Part shown: positions 14,755 to 20,486 of the stretch, in pieces
Layout of the letters: every line of letters begins with the position of its first letter
How positions within the stretch are numbered: the stretch's first letter is position 1
Origin: a virus
Virus record (IMG/VR): IMGVR_UViG_3300050138_000042
Location: 1 to 20,486 of that record
Strand: one strand, 5' to 3'
Length of the DNA: 20,486 bases
Notes under the pieces: model-generated
The model's database searches: none
What the model was told of the DNA's origin: nothing
Seen by the model: the letters and a program-made list of their open reading frames with translations, nothing else
Program-made: the position numbers and the translations under genes

Positions 14755-17272
14755 TTATCACTCCCCTAATAATCCATATGGCGTGGGCCTTGATGAGCGT
14801 AAGGCTCTAATGCAGAGGATTGCATTTGCTACGGACAAGCAGCCTATTCCAACATCCTCTTCTAAGTATGACTCCATAAACACTATGGAGCGTTCTCAGA
14901 AGGTTGAGGCGCTTAAGGATAACAAGCTTGATCCTACTCAGATTAAAGACCCGTATGATAAACTCGCACATGCTTTTAACCTGTGGACTGAACTAGGCGC
15001 GAAAGCTAAAGCGGCGCCGAATATTTCATTTACAGAACAACGTAAGATAGCAGAGAACTTTTACGATGGGATGCTTGCTCCTATATACGCTAACGATCTT
15101 AAGCTTGCTCCTATGGAAAAAGAACTCTGGATGAAGCAAGCGTATGAGCAGGCGCTTGGGTATAAGATTGAGAATGCTTATGGGAACGACTGGCTTCAGA
15201 GTATGCGACATGGTTGGAATTCTGGACTTGCTGCTACTGCACGAGCTGCTCATGCTGTAACTACGATGCTTGGTAATGGTACGGATGATGCTATTGCGCT
15301 GGCGAAGCAGTTTGCTGAAACGACTGTTAAGAACATGCAGCCACAAAGAAACGGTTGGCATGATAATCTCGCCGACTTACATAACGCTGTTGCTAATGTG
15401 AAGCATGAGCATACTGACTTTGGAGATGCTGTTTTACGCGGTGCGGTTATACAAGATGAGAAGCGTCAGTTCTGGGCGGATGCTATTCCTTCAAGGGATG
15501 GGATGCTTAATAAGTCTACTGATTTTGTAGCCGAGCAAGTAGCTCAAGCGCCGGTATATGCAGCGATGTATCTTGGAGCTAAGGGGCTTGGAGTAGGCGG
15601 AGGAACTTCTTTAACAGAACGCCTGATGAGTAATCCTGCTGGACGTAAGATTGTACCGTATCTCCTTGCTGGCGGAGAAGGGCTTGCTTACGGCGCGGCG
15701 GTTTCAAAGCAGAATGATTCCGGTGAGAAGTACAGGGATGCAATTGGTTTTATGACTTTTCATGGATTATTTGACGTAGGCGGTATGGGTTTGAAGAAGC
15801 TTTCTGATATGTTTCCGGCGGGCTCAAAGCAACTTGAGCTTTTGAAGCGCCGACAGGATGAACTTGAGCTTAGGATGGATGGAAATAAAACAGCTGATCC
15901 TGTAGAACAGTATAACATGCACAAGAAGGAGACTGCTAATAACATCGCAGTAGTTGGAATTCCTGGGCAGTTGGCTATACACGCCGATGCGGTAGGACAT
16001 TTAGCTGAGACTGAGGCTATGAGCAGGACTGAGCGAGTAACTTATGAAGCTAAGCTTCTGGAAGAAGACCCTGCTCGCTGGAGTCCGGTGTTGAGTGCAT
16101 CGCGGTATATTAGACAGCTTCTTCCTAGTGGTATGAGGTATAGTGAGCTTTTGCAGTATCCTCATAGTGAAGCGGCGACAAAAGTGCGTGAAGGGCTTAA
16201 TAGGCTGGTGTTTGATTCTGCTTCTGAGATGAATACACTCGTTAAGGATATGCCAGAAGCTTCTCAGCAGCAAGCTAAGAAGCAACTCAAAGATCCAAGC
16301 GCAAAACATACTCTTGAGTTTTATGTTAATAAGGTTAAGAAGGACGTAGAAAAAGATCCTGGAGCCGCAGCGTTGTTAACTTCTGAGCATATTCAAGCAG
16401 CGGCGGAGAAGATGTATGGAGAGGATCTTCAGAAAGCAGCACAGCACGCCGAGAAAGAAGCGGGAGCTTCTAAAGTAGAACGAGCTAACAACATCGGACA
16501 GCGTGTTAAGCCTGCTATGAAGATTCGTAGTGAGCGTACTGTTAGTGGGAAGAATGTAAGTGTACGCTATCAGATTGAACCTGACTACAAAGTACGCCTC
16601 GCCGAGCATCAACGCGCCGCTAAGAAAGCAGGAATGGGCTTAACAGAATGGTTTCGTAATCTCTCAGATGAGGATTTTGGAAAAGATCTTTCTGATTATT
16701 TTTATCCGAAGGCTCTTAAGAAAGCGGAGATATTCTTTGAGAATCAGCATACCAGAGAAGGAATGCAGAATCCTAACTTCTTAGCTTTTATGCATAACTA
16801 CAGCGATTCTATGCCGAAAGAGTTTGCTGATGAGCTTAAGAGTCGGTTTATAGATACTGCAAAGGTACAGAAGTATATCAAAGGCCAGAATCTCACAGAA
16901 CCGCAGCTTGATTATTATGCTAAGGCTATGCATAATCATGTTGATAATTTCCTAGGCTCTGGACGCTGGCCGAATGAAACTAATATCTTCAGAAGCTCGA
17001 ATGAGAATATGTTCAAAAGCACAGTGTATCAGCGGGAGCTTCTTATTGAGAAAGGTGCTCAGGAGATTAAGAATCTTAAAGATGCTTTCTCTGGGAATCC
17101 GAAAGAGCTTAAAAGTGCTCTTGGTATCTACGGAAAACTTGCCGGCGCTAGACTTGAGGAGTTTGACGTAGCCTCTCAGAAACGTAATTCCCAAGAAGTT
17201 ATCCGCTCTCTTGATGACCAGATTTCTGATCTTATCACTGCCAATAAGAAGTATGAAAGGTGGAACTACTAA
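14627..17272 (+). CDS. Large helical internal/ejection protein (N-terminal overlap with upstream gene)
   Basis: An 881-residue protein. The ATG at 14627 follows an in-frame TAG at 14621-14623, so it is the first possible start. GGGGG and TAGGA precede it, although the spacing to AGG is short (2 bases). Later ATGs (14666, about 14810) would remove the overlap of 128 bases but have no clear RBS. Residues 1-60 are polar and disordered. The rest is mainly helical, with KLAHAFNLWTELGAKAKA at about 112-129. A hydrophobic Gly-rich region (AAMYLGAKGLGVGGG, 312-326; IVPYLLAGGEGLAYGAAV, 342-359) could contact a membrane. Long charged coils fill about 400-881. No lysozyme, transglycosylase or RNA polymerase signature is seen. 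The size and place fit a DNA-ejection protein. The next gene starts in its stop (TAATG). Confidence 0.6.
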   Translation: MTPEVATVPAANPMQSEEVTTLLTPSTGSPVARKAPTQTTSNNYHSPNNPYGVGLDERKALMQRIAFATDKQPIPTSSSKYDSINTMERSQKVEALKDNKLDPTQIKDPYDKLAHAFNLWTELGAKAKAAPNISFTEQRKIAENFYDGMLAPIYANDLKLAPMEKELWMKQAYEQALGYKIENAYGNDWLQSMRHGWNSGLAATARAAHAVTTMLGNGTDDAIALAKQFAETTVKNMQPQRNGWHDNLADLHNAVANVKHEHTDFGDAVLRGAVIQDEKRQFWADAIPSRDGMLNKSTDFVAEQVAQAPVYAAMYLGAKGLGVGGGTSLTERLMSNPAGRKIVPYLLAGGEGLAYGAAVSKQNDSGEKYRDAIGFMTFHGLFDVGGMGLKKLSDMFPAGSKQLELLKRRQDELELRMDGNKTADPVEQYNMHKKETANNIAVVGIPGQLAIHADAVGHLAETEAMSRTERVTYEAKLLEEDPARWSPVLSASRYIRQLLPSGMRYSELLQYPHSEAATKVREGLNRLVFDSASEMNTLVKDMPEASQQQAKKQLKDPSAKHTLEFYVNKVKKDVEKDPGAAALLTSEHIQAAAEKMYGEDLQKAAQHAEKEAGASKVERANNIGQRVKPAMKIRSERTVSGKNVSVRYQIEPDYKVRLAEHQRAAKKAGMGLTEWFRNLSDEDFGKDLSDYFYPKALKKAEIFFENQHTREGMQNPNFLAFMHNYSDSMPKEFADELKSRFIDTAKVQKYIKGQNLTEPQLDYYAKAMHNHVDNFLGSGRWPNETNIFRSSNENMFKSTVYQRELLIEKGAQEIKNLKDAFSGNPKELKSALGIYGKLAGARLEEFDVASQKRNSQEVIRSLDDQISDLITANKKYERWNY

Positions 17273-19206
17273 TGGGCAGCGCAGGAATGAATATAGCGGA
17301 GAGTCTTCTCTCTAAAGGCGCCGAACATTTAGAAGGACTGTTTAATCGCGGTGTTTCCAACGCTGAAGGTAGCCGCGCTGGAAGAGGGGCGCTTAATCTT
17401 ATCGGTAATCAAAGCTGGGAGATGGGACTTACTGAGGGCGGACAAGCTATTGAGAAGATGCATAATGAGTATATCAGAGTGCATGACGCTTCTCTTGGGA
17501 CTACTAATAAGCAGCTTCAAGCTGTTAGAGACTTTCATGCTAACAGTCCTGCAGCGCGTCAAGCTTTAGATCCTGCAAAAGCTACAATGATGGACTATCA
17601 CCTTAAAGCCGCCGCTGAGAATCATCCGGCGCAGCAGGTGACAAGCCAACTTGTGAGTGATCCTGAAGTTGCTAAAATGACACAGGAGCAGTATCTTATT
17701 CGCGGTCAAAAAATAGCACGTCTCAACGCTATCGCTGGAAGCTATGGAGATAAGTTTAAGAACGCTACGCCTATCATTGCGCGAATGCTTCAAGACTCTG
17801 ATCCTCGTGTCGTGAGTAATGCTCACAGACTTGCGGATATAGTATCAAACCAAGTTCGTGACACTAAAATGTTCTCCGATAGCGGTGGGACAAATACTGA
17901 ACAAAGCGCCGCGAAGTATTACATGAATAAGGCATTTAAGAAAGCGAATAAGGTTTATGAGAAAGCGGAGATGGGACAGCGGATTCCGCTTCTTGACACA
18001 GAGAAAACTTACACGCGCCCTTCTGATACTGAGCGCACCGCGCATCGTGTTATGGATACGATGTTAATTCCTTTTGTAGCTGTAAAGCATATTGGGCAGA
18101 TTTTTAATCCTATAGCTTCTAGTCCTCTACCTGCACTTGGAGCAGCACTTCTTCGCATGGACCATGCTGGAATGAGTAAGACGATTGACGCTTCTGGGAT
18201 TGTAGCATCTACTATGTGGCGGGCAATGTATAGAGATGTGCTTGGTGAGAGTGGACATGTTGCGGAGTGGACTAAAAGCCCAACTCTTGGTAAGATCATG
18301 GCTCGTACTTTTCACTCACCCGGTATGACATTTGTACGCCGCACACAGATTAACCTTGCTGGTTCTGTAGGATTTCACAGTGCTATCTACTGGGCGCATA
18401 ACTTCGCGGAGAATGGTTCTCGCATCGCCGAGATGCGGTTAAAAGAAATGCAGATTAATCCTGCGGATGTGGTTAAACAAGGCGGAAAGCTTACAGATGA
18501 TCAGCTTCAAAAAGGAGTGTATCACTTCGTTAATAACAGAGAATTCATGAATCGTTCAATCGACAATGCTCTTTATCAGAATCGTGATGTAATCACTCGA
18601 AGTGCTTATATGTATCATGCTTTTGTAAACAACCAAGCTTCCTTTATGATGCGTGATCTTTTGAAGATGGCAAAGGTTGGAGATTACAAAGGCATAGCAC
18701 AATTCGTCGGGACGCTTGGTGTTTTGTTTCCTGCCGTTGCGGCGCCTATTCTTGGAAGTGCGGATGTGCTTTTAAGAACAGCTTCTTTAAAGCAGGCGAC
18801 GACTGATCTACAGGATAAGTATAGAAAGATGGCAAAGCCTAATAGCGCCGGAGAGTGGCTTGGTAATTACTTACAGCTTGTTTCTCATCTTGGTGCGGCG
18901 GGAGTATATTTCAACTATATCAATGCCATCAAAGCAAACCGTCTAGCTGCTGCTTTAGCTGGTCCCATGATTGGAGCAGCTACAACAGACCTAACAGACG
19001 CTGTTCATGCTGGCTTTATGCCAAGTGCTAAAGGCGAACGCAACTTTGCTCCTATCGAGCGTGATGTTTTGAAGCAAACAATTCCTGTCTTCGGCAGCGC
19101 CTTAGCACATCACTTTGCTCCTACTCTCGCCGAGAAGAAAGCACGTGGAGAAGGTGCACACAAAGGTTTAACTCTATCACGCCAACGTAGTGGCAGAAGG
19201 AGGTAA
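17272..19206 (+). CDS. Large internal/ejection protein with hydrophobic segments
   Basis: A 644-residue protein. The ATG at 17272 is preferred over the in-frame GTG at 17260, because it overlaps the previous stop as TAATG, like several neighbours, and GAAAGGTGG (17255-17263) lies 8 bases before it. The N-terminal about 250 residues are helical and polar. Hydrophobic stretches occur at about 263-290 (MLIPFVAVKHIGQIFNPI), 473-500 (FVGTLGVLFPAVAAPILG) and 535-570 (LAAALAGPMIGAATTDLTDA). These could span or insert into the host membrane. The C-terminus is basic (GLTLSRQRSGRRR), as if to bind DNA or phosphate. With the gene before it, it forms a pair that together matches the size of the largest ejection proteins of podoviruses. 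I see no catalytic motif. The role is inferred from position and hydrophobicity. Confidence 0.58.
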   Translation: MGSAGMNIAESLLSKGAEHLEGLFNRGVSNAEGSRAGRGALNLIGNQSWEMGLTEGGQAIEKMHNEYIRVHDASLGTTNKQLQAVRDFHANSPAARQALDPAKATMMDYHLKAAAENHPAQQVTSQLVSDPEVAKMTQEQYLIRGQKIARLNAIAGSYGDKFKNATPIIARMLQDSDPRVVSNAHRLADIVSNQVRDTKMFSDSGGTNTEQSAAKYYMNKAFKKANKVYEKAEMGQRIPLLDTEKTYTRPSDTERTAHRVMDTMLIPFVAVKHIGQIFNPIASSPLPALGAALLRMDHAGMSKTIDASGIVASTMWRAMYRDVLGESGHVAEWTKSPTLGKIMARTFHSPGMTFVRRTQINLAGSVGFHSAIYWAHNFAENGSRIAEMRLKEMQINPADVVKQGGKLTDDQLQKGVYHFVNNREFMNRSIDNALYQNRDVITRSAYMYHAFVNNQASFMMRDLLKMAKVGDYKGIAQFVGTLGVLFPAVAAPILGSADVLLRTASLKQATTDLQDKYRKMAKPNSAGEWLGNYLQLVSHLGAAGVYFNYINAIKANRLAAALAGPMIGAATTDLTDAVHAGFMPSAKGERNFAPIERDVLKQTIPVFGSALAHHFAPTLAEKKARGEGAHKGLTLSRQRSGRRR

Positions 19207-19207
19207 T

Positions 19208-19387
19208 ATGAGCGGACAATCAGCAAATCTTACTCTGAAAGAAGCTTGCGCTATGCAGCATCGTGTTCAAGCTTCTGGCAGTCATGCAAATAACAATGGC
19301 GGCGGCATGAAAATGTCGAGCAAAGTTACTAAGAAACCCCACACAGAAGCAAAGTACGAACCCTCTAAGATGGAAGGCGGAGAGTAA
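19208..19387 (+). CDS. Tiny basic ORF of unknown function
   Basis: A 59-residue protein. AAGGAGGT (19197-19204) is a near-perfect ribosome binding site overlapping the previous stop, 3 bases before the ATG at 19208. This start is preferred over the in-frame GTG at 19190. The sequence begins MSGQSANLTLKEACAMQHRV (1-20) and then has an Asn/Gly-rich stretch (HANNNGGGMKMSS) and a Lys-rich tail (KVTKKPHTEAKYEPSK) that ends acidic (MEGGE). Apart from one short helix it looks disordered. The strong RBS argues that it is expressed. A small DNA- or RNA-binding or virion protein is possible, but nothing recognisable supports any particular role. The next gene starts 4 bases after its stop. Confidence 0.6.
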   Translation: MSGQSANLTLKEACAMQHRVQASGSHANNNGGGMKMSSKVTKKPHTEAKYEPSKMEGGE

Positions 19388-19391
19388 AAAC

Positions 19392-20486
19392 GTGAGAATA
19401 GCAATGTCCTCGTATACTGGAATGGGCGCATGGTTTGTCCTTCGGCTTCTCGCAGAAGGCCATAAGGTAGACTATTATCTCTCAGAACAGAAGTACGAGG
19501 ACGTGCTATCTGGACTGATCCCGCGTCCTAGAATCTTAAACCTCGATCACAGGAAAACTCAACAAGGCTATGGCTATCCGTCGTATAAAGGGTATGACCT
19601 TTCGCTTTTTGACCTTACAGGTCGTGCTAAACAAGCGGATGCTTCTAAAGCAGAAGCGCCTACGATTGGAGACGGTAGTTTCGAGCATTGGTTGGAAGAT
19701 GACAGAGAAGCCGGGATTCAGGCTATGGAGCAGAGTAAGATAAATGTACCTCCTTATCAGAAGTTTAATACTCCAGCAGAGGCTAAGGTATACATACAAA
19801 AAGAAGATAAACGTTACGTATACAAACCATTCACAGTTGGTAGTGACATGCAGGACACAGCTACTACGTATGTGGCGAAAGATTCGAAAGATTTGCTGAG
19901 GGTTATAGATCAGCTTTTTAGCATTTCTAAGAGAGCGCCGTTTATTCTCCAAGAGTTCATCGAAGGCACCGAGGCTTCTGTAGCAGGCTTTTTCAACGGT
20001 ACAAACTTTTATACGCTTTCTTGCACACTTGAAGAAAAGAAGTTTATGAATGATAACAAAGGACCAAACACAGGATGCTCTGGGAACTTGGTTTTTGCTA
20101 TCTCTGAGGAGAGCAAGCTTTATAGAGACGGCTTGAGACGCGCTATCCCTTTTCTGCAAGAATCAGGCTTTACTGGCATGATTGATCTTAATACCATCGT
20201 CACGGAAGGAACAGCGTATGGACTCGAATGGACACCGCGGTTTGGTTATCTTGCGGATAGCACTATTGCTACCATGTATGGTACCGGTTATGGTGATATG
20301 CTTGCTGCTGTGGCCTCTGGCGGAGTACCAGAGATTAAATGGACAGCACCTTTCGGATATTCCGTACAATTAAGTATTCCGCCATATCCTACGGAAGTAC
20401 GACTTCCTAAGTCTAAGGATGTACCGATAGATGGCATAGACCCGTCGGATATCGAGCAACTTATGCGGTGTTATCTGTATGACGCG
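19392..20486 (+). CDS. PurD/GARS-like ATP-grasp ligase, 3' end outside window
   Basis: This ORF has 365 codons and is open at the window end. The GTG start at 19392 follows GGAG (19379-19382) with 9 bases of spacing, and VRIAMSS then matches a first beta strand. ATP-grasp enzymes couple ATP hydrolysis to ligation of a carboxylate to an amine, and bacterial PurD (glycinamide ribonucleotide synthetase) is the closest pattern. The visible order is a Rossmann-like N-domain (about 1-80), LEDDREAG (101-108) and VPPYQKFNTPAEA (119-131). It continues with the ATP lysine K145 (YVYKPF), LQEFIEGTEASV (186-197), KGPNTG (223-228), GMIDLN (262-267) and GLEWTPRFG (277-285). A GARS-C-like strand (FGYSVQLSIPPYPTE, 321-335) follows. 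The AAGKG loop of PurD is replaced by TVGSDMQ. The second metal Asn of ExN is Thr (E279, T281). The GNGGREHA motif is absent. It is probably a diverged ligase with another substrate. Confidence 0.85.
   Translation, partial: MRIAMSSYTGMGAWFVLRLLAEGHKVDYYLSEQKYEDVLSGLIPRPRILNLDHRKTQQGYGYPSYKGYDLSLFDLTGRAKQADASKAEAPTIGDGSFEHWLEDDREAGIQAMEQSKINVPPYQKFNTPAEAKVYIQKEDKRYVYKPFTVGSDMQDTATTYVAKDSKDLLRVIDQLFSISKRAPFILQEFIEGTEASVAGFFNGTNFYTLSCTLEEKKFMNDNKGPNTGCSGNLVFAISEESKLYRDGLRRAIPFLQESGFTGMIDLNTIVTEGTAYGLEWTPRFGYLADSTIATMYGTGYGDMLAAVASGGVPEIKWTAPFGYSVQLSIPPYPTEVRLPKSKDVPIDGIDPSDIEQLMRCYLYDA

Noticed and set aside
13252-17272. Programmed frameshift fusing the 500- and 881-residue proteins
   Set aside because: No slippery heptamer was noticed at the overlap. 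An in-frame TAG at 14621-14623 bounds the second frame, which has its own ATG right after it, so separate initiation is simpler.
19536-20159. 207-codon open frame on the - strand
   Set aside because: It lies opposite the ATP-grasp gene, whose + frame carries collinear family motifs. The - strand product is Cys/Arg/Leu-rich and unlike any phage protein I know.

Overview
The window is a stretch of the virion-structure region of a tailed bacteriophage (or a prophage or metagenomic phage contig). It encodes a packaging motor subunit, a portal, a scaffold, a capsid and short-tail parts in consecutive order. Every supported gene is on the + strand. Genes are packed with tiny gaps or 1-base stop/start overlaps, and no stretch longer than about 100 bases lacks a gene. 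There is no tape-measure protein, tail tube or sheath. A nozzle-like beta-propeller protein, a gp4-like adaptor and several large helical ejection-type proteins are present instead, which points to podovirus morphology. The host cannot be told from this sequence. I saw no rRNA, tRNA, CRISPR array, insertion sequence or integrase.

Layout: 1-1320 is the 3' part of the large terminase gene, which begins before the window. 1330-1838 holds two small holin-like membrane proteins. 1840-6978 is the head module: portal, a small helical protein overlapping the portal end, scaffold, a head-associated unknown, a probable decoration protein and the major capsid protein. 6979-7070 is a short gap carrying two tandem stem-loops. 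7071-8416 encodes a small zinc-ribbon-like protein and two beta-rich probable virion proteins. 8429-11943 is the neck and short-tail module: nozzle, a small structural protein and the adaptor. 11943-19206 encodes five probable internal or ejection proteins. 19208-19387 is a tiny basic ORF. 19392 to the window end is a purD/GARS-like ATP-grasp ligase gene that runs off the window.

How they work together (inference from family knowledge): the terminase pumps DNA through the portal into a procapsid built from capsid protein around the scaffold, and the decoration protein then stabilises the shell. The adaptor and nozzle close the neck. The internal proteins are probably packaged in the virion and ejected into the host with the DNA. 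The holin-like proteins would serve lysis, but no endolysin is visible here. The ATP-grasp ligase is the one clearly metabolic-type gene and the best candidate for an unusual function.

Most calls rest on recognising protein sequence patterns by eye. The terminase, portal, capsid, nozzle and ATP-grasp calls are the firmest. The exact roles of the small and internal proteins are not proven by the sequence alone.
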